NCBI RefSeq assembly: GCF_021917145.1 | Contig: NC_061076.1 | Span: 1,221,032 to 1,285,031 of the forward strand | Source of the DNA: Hypomesus transpacificus | Taxonomy: Eukaryota > Chordata > Actinopteri > Osmeriformes > Osmeridae | DNA length: 64,000 bases | Direction: 5' to 3' | Shown here: positions 1 through 12,959 of the stretch, in pieces | Layout: each line of letters starts with the position of its first letter | Position numbering within the stretch: position 1 is the stretch's first letter | Notes under the pieces: generated by a model | What the model saw: the letters and a program-made list of their open reading frames with translations, nothing else | Told to the model about the DNA's origin: nothing | Database searches by the model: none | Made by a program: the position numbers and the translations under genes

Positions 1-230
1 CCTCTCCCCTGGTAGCCTGCCCCCTCTCCCCTGGTAGGCTGCCCCCTTCTCCCCTGGTAGGCTGTCCCCCTCTCCCCTGGTAGCCTGCCCCCTCTCCCCT
101 GGTAGGCTGCCCCCTTCTCCCCTGGTAGGCTGTCCCCTCTCCCCTGGTAGGCTGCCCCCTTCTCCCCTGGTAGGCTGTCCCCTCTCCCCTGGTAGGCTGC
201 CCCCCTCTCCCCTGGAAGGCTGCCCCCTCA
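1..230. repeat. Intronic minisatellite, about 31-bp unit
   Basis: Roughly seven to eight imperfect copies of a C/T-rich unit built on 'cccctggtaggctgcccc'. The array runs off the left edge, so its full length is unknown. It lies in the intron upstream of the first sodium channel exon seen here; no coding content. Confidence 0.9.
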
Positions 231-467
231 CCCCTGCTCTCTAGTACCACCTGGTGTACTGATTGAGCTTTTGCCATAGAGATGAGCGTGAGCATGATAT
301 AAATTACAGATAAATTGAACCGTCAATTCAAACATCTAGCTAAACCCTGGAGCTGCATCTGACCCTGTTACCGTAGCAATAATGTTATATCAGATGAATG
401 TAAAGTCATGTTGAGATTTGCTCCGTGACTCTGGTTCTTCCCCCTTGGTTCTGTCGCTCGTTCCTAG

Positions 468-2421
468 AACTGTTTCCAAGGCCTGGTGTTTGACCTGGTG
501 AACAAGCAGTTCTTCGACATCTTCATCATGGTTCTGATCTGCCTCAACATGGTGACCATGATGGTGGAAACGGACGATCAGAGCCAGGAGAAGGATGAGA
601 TCTTGTTCCTGATCAACCTGGTGTTCATCGTTGTCTTCACCGCAGAGTGCATGTTGAAGATGATAGCGCTGAGGCACCATTACTTCTCGGTGGGATGGAA
701 CATCTTTGACTTTGTGGTGGTCATCCTCTCCATTACTGGTGAGTACGTGCCCAGACAGAAGAGAGAGAGAAAACGGAATTGCGTGGTAATATTTATTGTA
801 TTCCAGTACAATGAGAAGCAGTTTTAGAGTGTCTTAAAAAACAAAACAATCTAAATCGTAAAGTAGTTTCCACCTCGCTTCTGGTTCAACTTTTTTTTCA
901 CTCCACCCCCCTTTCTCTCTACCCCTCCTCCCCTCACCCCAGGGATCATGTTGGCTGACCTCATCGAAAAGTACTTTGTCTCTCCCACTCTGTTCCGTGT
1001 CATCCGATTGGCCAGGATCGGCCGCGTCCTCCGCCTCATCCGCGGCGCCAAAGGCATCCGCACCCTCCTCTTCGCCCTGATGATGTCACTTCCTGCGCTC
1101 TTCAACATCGGCCTGCTCCTCTTCCTGATCATGTTCATCTTCTCCATCTTCGGCATGTCCAACTTCGCCTACGTCAAAAAAGAGGCGGGCATCGACGACA
1201 TGTTCAACTTCGAAACGTTTGGCAACAGCATCATCTGCCTGTTCATGATCACCACCTCCGCAGGCTGGGACGGCCTCCTGTCTCCCATCATGAACAGCCA
1301 GCCACCCGACTGCGACCCCGACGTGGAGAACCCTGGCACGGACGTGCGGGGAGACTGTGGCAGCCCTGGCGTGGGAATCATGTTCTTCTGCAGCTACGTC
1401 ACCATGTCCTTTCTGGTAGTGGTGAACATGTATATCGCCATCATCCTGGAGAACTTCAACGTGGCCACGGAGGAGAGCGGCGATCCGCTGTGCGAAGACG
1501 ACTTTGAGATGTTCTACGAGACGTGGGAGAAGTTCGACCCGAAGGCCACGCAGTTCATCAACTACAGCGAGCTGTCGACCTTCTGCGACACGCTGCTGGA
1601 TCCGCTCAGGATCCCCAAACCCAACACCATTAAGCTGATCACTATGAACCTGCCCCTGGTGCCCGGAGACAAGATCCACTGTCTGGACATACTGCTGGCC
1701 CTGACTGCTGAGGTGAGTGGGGGGGTATTTGAATGTAAAACATTCTTCATTTTAACTGTTTCCTGTCATCTTTAACTGTTGAAGAATTTGGGACATATTA
1801 TGTCATATTGTAAATATATATATTTTTTACAATAATTCTATGTTAGACACATCTTTTACAGTGTGAGTTGTGAGCAAAATGTGCCTGTTGTGTCCATGCA
1901 TTCATATAATCTAGTGTTGTGTCTAGGTGCTGGGTGACTCAGGAGAGATGGACGGCCTGAAAGCCAGCATGGAGGAGAAGTTCATGGCCAATAACCCGTC
2001 CAAGGTGTCCTACGAGCCAATCAGCAGCACCCTGAAGAGGAAGCAGGAAGAGGTGGCAGCGTCGGTCATCCAGCGGGCCTATAGGAAGCACCTCTTGGTG
2101 CGCACCGTCAAACACGCCTCATACAAGTTCCGAGTGAAGCAGGAGCTGACCCAGGCGGGCGAGGAACCCCCGGAGACGGAGGGTCTGATCTTCACCAGGA
2201 TCAGCGAGCTGTACGGAAGCCAGGAGGGGAGGCAGGGCCTGGGGGAGCCCTCAGGGAGGAAGCCTGGGGCTGCGGGGGTGAACGTGGCCTCCAGGAAGAC
2301 AGGGGGCGCTGGTGAGCTCCGTCCCCGTGTGAAGATGCAGAGCGAGGTGCTGCTCCACTCAGCCCCCATCGTCATCCCAGACTCTGTACGCAGTGAGGAC
2401 CTGAAGGAGTCAATCGTATAA
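468..2421 (+). CDS. scn4a: Voltage-gated sodium channel alpha subunit, muscle type (3' part: domain IV and C-terminus)
   Basis: Pore-forming subunit of the skeletal-muscle sodium channel; plasma membrane. Three coding exons are visible: 468-738, 943-1712 and 1927-2421, joined by clean GT-AG introns in one frame, giving the last 511 residues; earlier exons lie left of the window. In order: the domain III-IV linker end ([11 protein letters not shown]), DIV S1-S3, the S4 voltage sensor with regularly spaced arginines ([20 protein letters not shown]), S5, the pore loop [10 protein letters not shown] with the domain IV alanine of the DEKA filter, S6 ([13 protein letters not shown]), the EF-hand-like region ([15 protein letters not shown]), an IQ motif ([11 protein letters not shown]) and a short tail ending KESIV. 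The sequence is very close to vertebrate SCN4A. The 'a' versus 'b' teleost paralogue is inferred only from linkage to GH (scn4ab more likely). The last exon has a gene-specific Gly/Arg-rich stretch before the end. Confidence 0.95.
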
Positions 2422-4065
2422 GAGCTAACACGCTAACAAAATACTAACAACAAGCTAACACCCCAGACAGATGGTCTCCCTTAAGGAAGGAAGCTGTCCA
2501 TGGTTTCTGGCAGGACTTCCTGACCATGTTAAGGTCACTACGGTTTGACCCTGTGTTCAACTCAACATGACTAAGCCCATGCCGTCTCTGAGACTCCAGA
2601 CAGGAAGCTACTAATGTAGCAGTCAATCAAATTGATGTTTTCGATGCCCTACAAGGATTGTCAATGCCAAGGCCAACCAAAGAGCATTCTGGGTAAGACC
2701 GTAGAGCTCATATCTAATGGTGCTCCATGGGGCTTGGTGCTCTAGTTGTGGTTGGAGATTTAGACCTGTGGTTCTGATAACGTTTACTATCAGAGGTGAC
2801 CTTTCTCCCCGCAGTGCTGTTATGGCGTCTTCCAAAAGGTTTTTTTAATACAGGTTTTTTTATCCTTTAGAAGGAGCCATTTCTGATTTTTTTCTTGCTG
2901 TCAAAAGTATCAAGTTACATCAGATGAACAAAATTGACAAGTTTGTTTAAACTTGTTGCTTTTCTTAGCAATGGAGTTCTACAGTATATTAAATAATTGT
3001 TGCAACCAGAGTTTGGTAACGGATGTTGTCTTCCACAAATAGAAACTTTTATAATTTTTTTATGAAAACTGATTTATTGAAATGTTTCTTGGTTTCTTAA
3101 TTAATTTTAATTAAAACTATTTTTTTTTAAGTATAACATTTTATTTGAAGCTCTTATAATTGATTTACAAGGAAAATGATGATTTCCTAATTGCATTTTA
3201 ACCAGTGATTTATTGTTTTGCTATTTGATCTCAGTGCCTTAAGATGAGTCAAATTCTGTGAAATCCAGATTGATATTGCACTCCTTATTACTGTTGTAAT
3301 TTTTTTGTAGAAAAAGTCATAGATCAAACATCTACATTTGGAATTTGAATACTTAAGCTATTTCAGCAAACACCTTTGAGTGCCTTAGTGTGTTCTCTAA
3401 GAACACATATAATTGTTTATAAGACATCAAATACCAGTAAATGATGTGCTGATTTCATGTCATTTGTATCTACGTACTAACAGTCAGCAATGTAATTTCT
3501 TTTTTTCTTTTTTTATTGGGTATTGTAGTTTTTTTTTCTTGCTGCAATTAAAAGGCTTTGAATGTTCTGTCCTGGGCAGTGTTGTAGTGAATCTAAGCAG
3601 CTTCTGACCTCCACTTCTGTACAAACTACACAAGCCCACCCCTCTCTGTCTCTCCCACCAGTAGATTAAATACATGCTGCAAGTCTTAACTTGATCCTGT
3701 CTTAGTAGCGATGGTATTATTTTGGATGGATACCCCACACCTGAGGTCAAGGCCCTTCCTGAGGGCAAGTGAGGTCATGTTGATGTGTCACTATCATGTC
3801 CCTGACACGCTCATCTACACATACAACCTCACGTTTGTACCAAACATTCATAAAAATACAACTCAAAGGAATTCAACATTTATGATGACCTCACCTCCTC
3901 AGACACTAGCTCTCTACTGTAAACATCTGTACATGTAAACAACTGTTCAAAGTTTTTACTAAATCATGTTGCAGTGCCTGTGGACTGTGGACAAAAACTT
4001 TGAGCAGTTGCTTAAACACACAGATGTTTAGAGTAGAGGGCTAGGTGCCTGAGGTAGTGAAGTAT

Positions 4066-4456
4066 ACCAGTAATACTGTCTCCTGGTAATACTGTCTCCT
4101 AGTAATACCGTCTCCTGGTAATACTGTCTCCTGGTAATACTGTCTCCTGGTAATACTGTCTCCTAGTAATACCGTCTCCTGGTAATACTGTCTCCTGGTA
4201 ATACTGTCTCCTAGTAATACTGTCTCCTGGTAATACTGTCTCCTAGTAATACTGTCTCCTAATAATACTGTCTCCTAGTAATACTGTCTCCTAGTAATAC
4301 TGTCTCCTAGTAATACTGTCTCCTGGTAATACTGTCTCCTAGTAATACTGTCTCCTAGTAATACTGTCTCCTGGTAATACTGTCTCCTAGTAATACTGTC
4401 TCCTAGTAATACTGTCTCCTGGTAATACTGTCTCCTGGTAATACTGTCTCCTGGTG
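4066..4456. repeat. 16-bp minisatellite (gtaatactgtctcctg)
   Basis: About 24 tandem copies of a 16-bp unit, varying mainly at one or two positions (cctggtaat, cctagtaat, accgtctcc). It is preceded by a unique lead-in and followed by 'gtgtcacagcatg'. Both flanks recur around a second array near 6.64-6.92 kb. Confidence 0.95.
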
Positions 4457-4595
4457 TCACAGCATGCAGAGCCTCTCATCAGGTTGAGTTATGAAGACAC
4501 CGACGTGAGCTCAACGTATTGACATGTTGTTTATGTAAAGTGTGTGTGTGTGTAGGTGTAGTGGCTTCGGGTTTAAAGAGAGATGAAACCCACTC

Positions 4596-4870
4596 TACTC
4601 ATGTGAGGCAGTAGGTCCCCTGACCTAGACGCTCATGTGAGGCAGTAGGCCTCCTGACCCAGACGCTCTTGTGAGGCAGTAGGCCCCCTGACCTAGACGC
4701 TCTTGTGAGGCAGTAGGCCCCTGACCCAGACGCTCTTGTGAGGCAGTAGGCCCCCTGACCCAGACGCTCTTGTGAGGCAGTAGGCCCCCTGACCCAGACG
4801 CTCTTGTGAGGCAGTAGGCCTCCTGACCCAGACGCTCTTGTGAGGCAGTAGGCCCCCTGACCCAGACGTT
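4596..4870. repeat. About 34-bp minisatellite
   Basis: About eight copies of a unit containing 'gtgaggcagtaggccccctg' and 'acccagacgctctt', with single-base length differences. The overlapping reading frames it creates are a by-product of the repeat. Confidence 0.93.
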
Positions 4871-5340
4871 AGGATGCAGACAGGCCGGCTTCTTAGTTTG
4901 TTGTGTTTTGATTGGAGTAAGATGACTTGCACACACAGATTCACATTTTTTATCAGACCTAAATTAATCTTTAAACCAGTGTTTAATCATTGCAAGGGCT
5001 GTTGATATGAATGGGGGAACTATGTTTATTTTTGTACATCTTCCAGTATTAGTGCCACAGCGAAGCTGATGCATGTTAAAGAAACAGTACACACGTTTAT
5101 CAGCACTGTGTACTGTTTGACTCAAATTTAGCATTAAAATGATTTATCTTTCAATTGTAGCATTTAAGATGTGCTGTGCCAGTGTTGGGGTTCCTGAAAC
5201 TGTGTGTGTGTTAGCTGTGCCTGTACATATATATATATTATCTATATCTCCAACGCATAGTAATGGTTTTGACCCTTTTTTTAGGTTTATTTCTTTGTAT
5301 CGTAAATATTATAAAGCATATTCCTGTAATAAAATGTAAA

Positions 5341-8300
5341 TGCGTACATAGAAATGTGAACTGTGTGTGTATATTGTATTATTCACAGTATATATATTCA
5401 TGTGTGTGACTATATATATATTCACCCCACTCTCCAGGGTCCAGATGGAAAAAATTCAGGCTGCTCAAATTCGAATGGTGAAATTCGAATAATTTTTTAT
5501 GTAGCCGAAATGGTTTGAGATGAAAAAATTCAGATTGCAACATTTGGGATACCATGGTATTCCTGACCAGACCAGAAGTTTTTTAAAACATTTTTGGGGG
5601 AAAATATTTGTTCAACCTTTCGAAACACATTTTTCACACACAACCCGACACAAAAACGTTTCTATTTATTTTTATTTTTTTTATCCCAAGGTATTGCTTG
5701 CCTCAGACCGGACCCCCTCCTCAGGGGGAGAAAGGGGTTTGTGTGCATCTGTGTGTGTGTGTGTGTGTTTAAATATGTATTTATATTCTGAGGCCTATAT
5801 TGTGTGTGTGTGTTTGTTCAGACGGCAGGTATTCCAGCCATGCACGGCACTGGTGCCAGGTTGTAAATACTCATCCAGCTCTTTATCACTCTCCGCTCTC
5901 CAAGATGATTAGAGAGTCACTGGACCTTTCACACACACATACACATGTATTCATGCACACATTTGCATACACACACACCTACTTACATACAGTACATGTC
6001 AAATGACAGTAACGAATGTGAGGAGAAGGGGAGGAAGAGAATGATAGGGAGGATGAGAGGAGGGAGCGAGGGATCTGAGTGCTGTGGTAGAGGACACAGG
6101 CGGGGTGAGAGGGGGTGAGATGGGAGGCGTAGGGCTGAGGGGTTGAGGGGGTTGGTGGGGTGAGAGCAGCAGATGGGGGGGGGGGGGGTATAGAGGGGGA
6201 GATGATGGAGGGGGCGCTGACTGGGAAGGGGCCAGAGTTAAGGGGTATGGTGGGGGCAATAGCAGGTGTCCCTCCCCCTCCCCCTACTCTGCTGGTATTC
6301 AGGGTCAGAGGTCCAGAGGTCCTGGAGGTCACAGATGTTAATCGTCCAGTGCAGGTGTCTCTCTCCCTCTCTTCTTCTCTCCCTCTCTCCCTCTCTCCCT
6401 CTCTCCCTCTCTCCCTCTCTGTCTCTATGTCTCTCTCCCTCTCTCCCTCTGTCTCTCTCTCGCTTTCCCTTTCTCTCTCTCTCTGGCCTTCCCAACACAG
6501 CTGCTGTCTGTCTCTCTACACATCTACAGGATCAGTCCCAGTCTGTGGTACTGCAATAGGATTTGGGGAAAACTTTGAACATTTGTTTAAACACACAGAT
6601 GTTTCAAGTAGAGGGCTGGAGGCCTGTGAAGTATACTATTTATACTGTCTCATAGTTGTACTGTCTCATGGTAATACTGTCTCATGGTAATACTGTCTCA
6701 TAGTAATACTGTCTCATGGTAATACTGTCTCATTGTAATACTGTCTCATGGTAATACTGTCTCATAGTAATACTGTCTCATGGTAATACTGTCTCATTGT
6801 AATACTGTCTCATAGTAATACTGTCTCCTAGTAATACTTTCTTTCTCTCTCAAATGATACTGTTTCATAGTAAGACTGTCTCGTGGTAATACTGTTTCAT
6901 AGTAAGACTGTCTCCTAGTGTCACAGCATGTGGAGCCTCTCATTCGTTCTAAAGAGATATGAAACAAACACACTTAGACCGGATCACAGATCAGAGAGCA
7001 TGTTGTTGACAGTGGTATCCAACAACCTACATCATTTCTCTCTTTCTCTCTCTTTCTTTCTCAAATGATTCGTCTTACTGTCAACCTCAGTGCTCTCTCT
7101 CTCTCTCTCTCTCTCCCTCTGTGTCTCTCTCCCCCCAGTCTCTCTCTCTCTCTCTCTCTCTACTTCAGCCTAAATGGTCCAGTTATTCCTATCCTCTGTA
7201 GTTTGAGCGGAAGCTTCAGGGTCTGAAGTTCACAGTCCAGACACCTGATAGGGTTCTGAAATAGTTATTGGAGCCACATCTGAGAAGAGCACGTCACTGT
7301 ACATTAACTGAGCACTTCCAAGAGCCACTGGGGAGATGGGGGAGCGAGAGGAGGGGGAGATAGGGAGGTGGGGGGGTGGGCAGTAAGGGACACAGGTGGG
7401 GGGGCGGGGGAGATGGGGGAGGGAGAGGAGGGGGAGGGAGGCGGGGTGTGGGCAGTAAGGGACACAGGTGTGGGGAGAGGGAGAGGGAGAGGGAGGGGGA
7501 GGGAGGTTGGGGGGAGGGCAATAAGGGACACAGGTGGGGGGAGAGGGAGGGGAAGGGGGAGGGAGGTTGGGGGGAGAGGGAGAGGATTGGCAATGTTCAC
7601 TTAACAGAGACGTCAGGAATAGATTCATCCTTTCAGTTTTTCCTCTCCACTGCTATTATTATCATCTTTATCACTTCCTGAGACAAGAATCCACTTCCAG
7701 ATTGATATCACTGAGGCCTGTATTGTCAGGCTCTTCTCCATTTCCCTGGCGGGTCAAGGGGACCTCAAGATACAAGGGTCTCTGGACAGACCTTGGAGAG
7801 CTGTGGCTCTTTGCTCCAGCCTTGACCACCTGAGCCAGTGTGCATACAGCTAGGGTTGGGCCAAACACCTACAGGAGCCAGGCCAGACAATCGTATCCAA
7901 GCAACATACAAGGGGGGGATTTGCACCTGTGATTGCCCCATCTGCAGTAAGTTGCTCTACCCCTGAGCTATACCTAGATATTGAGGTTCAAGGATCAAGG
8001 CCAATGACACCTTTCCACTGGCCAGGCACAGGGCAGGTGCGTCAGCAACAACAACAACAGTCAAACACAGTCCCACATAAACAGATCAGATGACTGGATA
8101 CGACTCATTGTTATGACCTTTAAGAGCACAGTCATTAATATGGACCATTACGACCATGGTTCAGTCAACATGAATATGGACGCTGCGCACACACACACAC
8201 ACACACACACATGCACACACAGACCATGCTCACACACACACACACACACACCTGCCATGATACCATAGCATCATCTTCATGGGTAGTGATAACCTACATA

Positions 8301-8625
8301 ACCTTTATTAGATACAGGACACCATGTAACTGCATGGATCAATTATGTACACACACAGACGTTTGGCTTTTTTCAGTTTTAGAAGAGAGAAAATGTAGAA
8401 TGCCATATTCCTACTGTAGAATGAAAAACCGAACAGAACAAGTTCTCCCAGATGAAGCTGTGTTATAGCAGAGAGTGACAGGCTGGTGGTGTTATGGGGT
8501 ACTGAAAACACGTTGGACAACAGTGACATGAACTCTGTGTTTTGACTTCCATCACAAATCTGGTTTGTTTTCCCACCTTTCAGAGCTCATGGAAACATGC
8601 ATGATTGGCTTGACTCTGTTGTGCA

Positions 8626-8702
<77 letters not shown>

Positions 8703-8784
8703 AAACACTAACAATGAAGGCTCTCTTTTAACGTAGGGATGGAATAACCATCACATTTCCCTGATCAATGCATTGAAACATAAG
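5341..8784. other. Intergenic, microsatellite-rich, no gene seen
   Basis: Between scn4a and GH I see only low-complexity DNA: TG and CA runs (5749-5768, 8188-8250, about 8629-8698), a CT-rich tract (6355-6485 and 7081-7162), a G-rich block with repeated 'aagggacacaggtg' units (7330-7600) and the second copy of the 16-bp minisatellite. Long proline-, serine- or glycine-rich frames here are low-complexity artefacts. Confidence 0.7.
6640..6935. repeat. Second array of the 16-bp minisatellite
   Basis: About 16 copies of gtaatactgtctcat(g), the same unit as at 4.07-4.46 kb but mostly with 'ctcat' instead of 'ctcct'. The lead-in (6560-6640) and the exit ('gtgtcacagcatg') match the first array too, so the whole cassette was duplicated and then diverged. 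Confidence 0.9.
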
Positions 8785-8910
8785 TTGGCGCCCTATAAAG
8801 CCAAGCTGCTAAACCAAGGACAACAAACACCTTCCTCTATCTCACAAAGACCAACGACAAACTCAGAGTTCTCTACTGAAGACGTCAGGCTCAGATACGA
8901 CGAGGACAGA
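8775..8910 (+). promoter_or_regulatory. GH copy 1 core promoter and 5' UTR
   Basis: TATAAA at 8794-8799 lies 112 bp before the GH start codon. The preceding 'aatgcattgaaacataag' is shared with copies 2 and 3 (TATAAA at 12843-12848 and 16579-16584), so all three copies keep the same proximal promoter. AT-rich 'atgcat' blocks resemble POU (Pit-1) sites, which is inference. Confidence 0.7.
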
Positions 8911-10277
8911 ATGGGGCAAGGTGAGCTACTCTTACCTGAACCACCATGGGCCTCGTTGGAACTGCTTCTGATAACCTCCTCTTCTTCCCTCTCTCATCTC
9001 TCATCTTTCCTTCTCTTCTCTCTTGTCCTGTTTCCTATGTATTTCCACAACTCCTCAAATCTCTCTCTCTCCCTCAGTCTTTCTCCTGCTGACCCTCCTG
9101 CTGGTCAGTGACCTGGTCAGGCCTGCATCCGGCTCAGAGAACCAGCGTCTCTTCAGCATCGCTGTCGACCGTGCTCAGCACCTGCACCTGCTGGCACAGA
9201 AGATGTTCAACGACTTTGTAAGATCTTGAGATCTTCTTCTTCACTGTTAACTTATCTTAAAGATCAAACGATCTTTAAGATAATCATTTTACTTTATTTA
9301 TTTCTTTGCCCATTTGTCTCTCTACTATCTCTCTTTTTTCCCACTCTCCCTCTTTCTGTCCCTCTCTCTCTTTCTCTCCTTCCATACATTGTCAGGAGGG
9401 AAACCTTTCTACCGAAGATCGAAGGCAGATGAACAAGATCTTCCTGCAGGACTTCTGTAACTCAGACTCCATCATCAGCCCCGTCGACAAGCATGAGACC
9501 CAGAAGAGCTCGGTCCGTTGGATATCTGTTCAGATTCACGTAGATTAGATTCATATTCAGATGAATCAGATTTAGGTTTACATTCACATGTGCGTGAGAA
9601 TCAAGCTCAGATTAACTGAATCATCAGAGGGACTCATTCTCATTTTCATTAATTACAAACAGGTTTTAGATTCAGACTTTCCCTCTAGCCCTTGTCAACC
9701 AATGAGCCACCCTTTGAAAACTCGACAGCATACATGTTCAATGTGTGCGTGTGTAGGTGCAGAAGCTGCTCCACATCTCGTTCCGTCTGGTGGAGTCATG
9801 GGAGTATCCTAGCCAGACTCTCAGCAGCTCCCTGACCCTCAGTCGCTTCAGTGAGATCCCTCTGAAACTCACCGACCTGAAGATAGGCATCGACACCATC
9901 CTCAGGGTACACACACACACACGCCCCAACTGATACACACACAAACCTTCACAATGATGTTCTCTTACTCTAGATTTACTCAAAAGGAAAATCCAAACAA
10001 ACTCTCAATCCAGACAAATTTATTCTGAGATTCTTCCCCCCCTCCCCCCCGAACCCCACCCAACACACACACACACATTTAAACACACACACACCTCCAG
10101 GGTACCCAAGACGGGATCCCCAGCCTAGAGGACAACGAGGCACAGCAGCTGCCCCCCTACGAGAACTACTACCAGAACCTCGGGGGCGACGACAACATCC
10201 GCAGGAGCTACGAGCTGCTGGCCTGCTTCAAGAAGGACATGCACAAGGTAGGGGGCTCTGGTGGCCCTGTGTGTGTG

Positions 10278-10312
<35 letters not shown>

Positions 10313-10540
10313 GTGTGTGTGTGTGTGTGTTTTTGTGTGTGTCAGAGAAAGCTGGTGTGTAAGTGCTGTTATTTCTTTATGTGTGTAGAGTGTATGGTGT
10401 GCGTGAAATTGTGTGTGTGTGAGTGGGTTGTCTAGGTTACTGAAGCTGTAAAGCATGTGTGTGTTTCTGCTCCTCAGGTGGAAACGTACCTGACTGTTGC
10501 CAAGTGTCGACGGTCCCTGGAGGCTAACTGCACCCTGTAG
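8911..10540 (+). CDS. gh1: Growth hormone, copy 1 (canonical)
   Basis: Secreted pituitary four-helix cytokine acting on the GH receptor. Six exons, 8911-8920, 9078-9217, 9396-9512, 9757-9906, 10101-10247 and 10478-10540, give 208 residues in frame; salmonid GH is about 210. The first exon carries only ATG GGG CAA G, as is usual in this family. Exons 1-2 give a signal peptide ([20 protein letters not shown]) and the mature start [13 protein letters not shown]. The four family cysteines are present: DFCNSD, LLACFKK, and the terminal pair [13 protein letters not shown]. The motif [14 protein letters not shown] and the [12 protein letters not shown] region match fish GH. The extra intron splitting the mammalian last exon is the euteleost pattern. 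The exon 3 donor is gtccgt, weaker than the gtcagt of copies 2 and 3. AATAAA lies at 11223-11228. This is the only copy of the three with a normal C-terminus. Confidence 0.96.
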
Positions 10541-12840
10541 AACCATCCCTGACAGACAGAACCAATCTATCCCAGATCAACATGGCCTTGGACTGCGTTA
10601 CGGAAAAAATGCTCCCCCTCAATATTCCATCCCTTCTGCTTTGGGATGAAACTATAACTACACAAATATATATTTACAAACAATAACTATATATTCTGTT
10701 TAGGTTTATATGAAAGTATAAGGAATGGAGTCTCTCAAGAGACAAGAGAGGGGAGGATGATTTTCTCACAATCCACCTTTGTTTTGTTTTGGAGTATAGA
10801 TTTGTTCTGAGACACCAGACCGATGGTTCTCTTTCTTACCAACGACAGCACTTTCTCTCTTTATTTCTCTCTCTCTTTTTCAATAGTGGAGTCTGATTTA
10901 GAAGATTCCAACCAGATAAGTGTTTCTGATGGAAGTTTATTTGTTTGTCACTCGCAAATGATTCAAGATACGATTCATATTGGTGCTCATTTTTATAAGT
11001 AATCAAAACATACACAATCTCAGAGGATGTATGTTTAGTAACAGTTTAGGTCAAATTGGGCACATTGATCATGATAGCCTGTTGGTGAAAAGACTCCCAT
11101 ACGTATTAATGGTGAATACAAATGTATTAAGAGTCGTTTAGACGTTAGATGTTTTTTCTACTTGATTCATTTCCCTCTCCTTACTTACTGTATGTGAAAT
11201 GTGTAATGGTTTTTAGTTTTCCAATAAAGCTGTTGTTTATTGCAAATCAACTTTTTCCACTCCCTGCTTTCTTTTTAATCAGTCAATCAGTCTGTCTGTC
11301 CATCTATCCACCCTGTGATTTTGTGATGAGTTGGCAGATTTTGGCAAAGAGTCATATGTGGGCCAAATCTGACCTCCCAAACAATCAAATAAAAGAACAG
11401 TAGGTTTTAACAACAACTGTCCATATAAACATTTTACTAACTTGGCAAAAAATCCAACTGTTTATCACTTTAGCACCAGACAGTGGAAGGATACAAGATC
11501 CACATACAGACAGTAAACTCCAACCCTGTCAGACTGTGTCACTGTTCAGATCGCTAAACTAACGTATATATAGCAAAAAAGACAACACACATCTTCATTG
11601 TTTCATCTGCTACAGCAAATCCTTATATTCAAAATAACACAATTTCACATTAGGGTACGTGACGACAGTTGAAGCATGCTCAGTGTTCTGTCACAGTTAC
11701 CAAGGTTCAAAACCCCATATGAACACAATGTTCAACCATGTGAGACAGCTGGGTTCTCAAGATCACTACCACTTGAGAATACATCTTGTCGAACTCTAAG
11801 TTCCTCTTTTTTGTCCGAAGCCCATTGGTTTGGACCAATCAGCACCCTCTGAGGAGCTATGGGCAGCTACTGACGTGGTTGACCTGTGATAGACGATGAT
11901 TGACACATGGGTCAGCCAATCACCTGCCAAGTATTTATTTTATTTTTTAAGTACCCTTTTGACCTTTTTCGAAACAGTTTCCAAAGACGACTTTCCAGAT
12001 GGATATGTGTAACAAACCACATGGCAAGTCAGGTTAGTTCAGATCTGTTGGGACGTAACTAAACTAAAGACCTGAATATCCACACAATCTCCATCCTTAT
12101 AATCTGGCATTGCAATCTCTGCCAGATTATGTAATATTGCCGTTTAAAACACCATTGATGTTGGAGATACTTGCACTATAATCCTGTAATGAGGACCGAG
12201 TGGAAAGGCCAGTACTCTCTGAACCCTCCCTGTGACAGAATGGGGCCTGGCTGCACATTCGCAGCACAACGCAGACGGCTCCGAACACGACTCTCAACCC
12301 TCAGTGATTGGGTTACTGTTGTGCCAGAGATTTGATGAAATGACATTTCACACAGTTTGAATATATGGACCAAAATGTGACAATATTTCACACAGTATGA
12401 ATATATGGACCAAAATGCAATGACACGTAGACCTCCAGTGGCTATCTTGATCATGGTCAAGTCATGATGAATATGGAGCACAATGTGACCATTTCAGACA
12501 GTGTGACTATGGATCACACCGACACCCCCCCCCCCCACACACACACACACACACACACCTGCCATAATAGGTAGGGATTAGATAACCTTTATTAAATGTA
12601 AATGTAAATTAGATACAGGACACGAACTGTGTGGAACCAATATGCACACACACACACACACACACACACAGAGCAGTTATTTTGGGAGTGAGGAACAATC
12701 TCCCTGAATGCTTTAAAACATCGATGACCTGGTCATGCAATCCACAAACTCATACACAAACATGCCAAATTAATCTTTTTATCTAAGATAGAATAACCAT
12801 CACATTTCTCTTACCAATGCATTGAAACATAAGTTTGCGC
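10541..12840. other. GH copy 1 3' UTR and intergenic unit
   Basis: Holds the 3' UTR with AATAAA at 11223-11228 and then about 1.5 kb of unique-looking DNA without a convincing ORF, ending in CA runs (12535-12560, 12645-12670) before the copy 2 promoter. It recurs almost unchanged at 14.45-16.58 kb. A CCAAT-like 'gaccaatcagcacc' at about 11835 is noted only. Confidence 0.7.
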
Positions 12841-12959
12841 TCTATAAAGCCAAGCTGCTAAACCGAAGACAACACACACCTTCCTGTATCTCTCAGAGAC
12901 CAACGACAAACTCAGAGTTCTCTATTGAAGACGTCAGGCTCAGATACGACGAGGACAGA

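Larger units (their letters stand above)
2422..5340 (+). other. scn4a 3' UTR and downstream sequence
   Basis: No further coding sequence is convincing. The stretch is AT-rich to about 3.5 kb and then holds two minisatellites (listed separately). A polyadenylation signal AATAAA at 5328-5333 could end a long 3' UTR, but a closer unrecognised signal is possible. CD79b, which often neighbours GH in vertebrates, was looked for here and not found. Confidence 0.5.

Noticed and set aside
1231-1280. Domain IV pore Met ([10 protein letters not shown]) as a toxin-resistance change
   Set aside because: This pore-helix position varies (Glu, Gln, Met) among sodium channels in my memory, so no special meaning can be claimed.
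1086-1679. 197-codon frame antisense to scn4a
   Set aside because: It is a shadow of the highly conserved, GC-biased sodium channel exon.
4275-4936. Repetitive proteins (GDSITRRQYYQETVL units; GLLPHKSVWVR units)
   Set aside because: Pure by-products of the 16-bp and 34-bp minisatellites, with no start context or conservation.
7230-7681. Proline- or glycine-rich proteins on both strands
   Set aside because: Low-complexity G/C-rich repeat with all frames open; no splice or start evidence.
2422-8784. CD79b gene expected beside GH
   Set aside because: No Ig-domain or ITAM-coding exon could be found on either strand between scn4a and GH.
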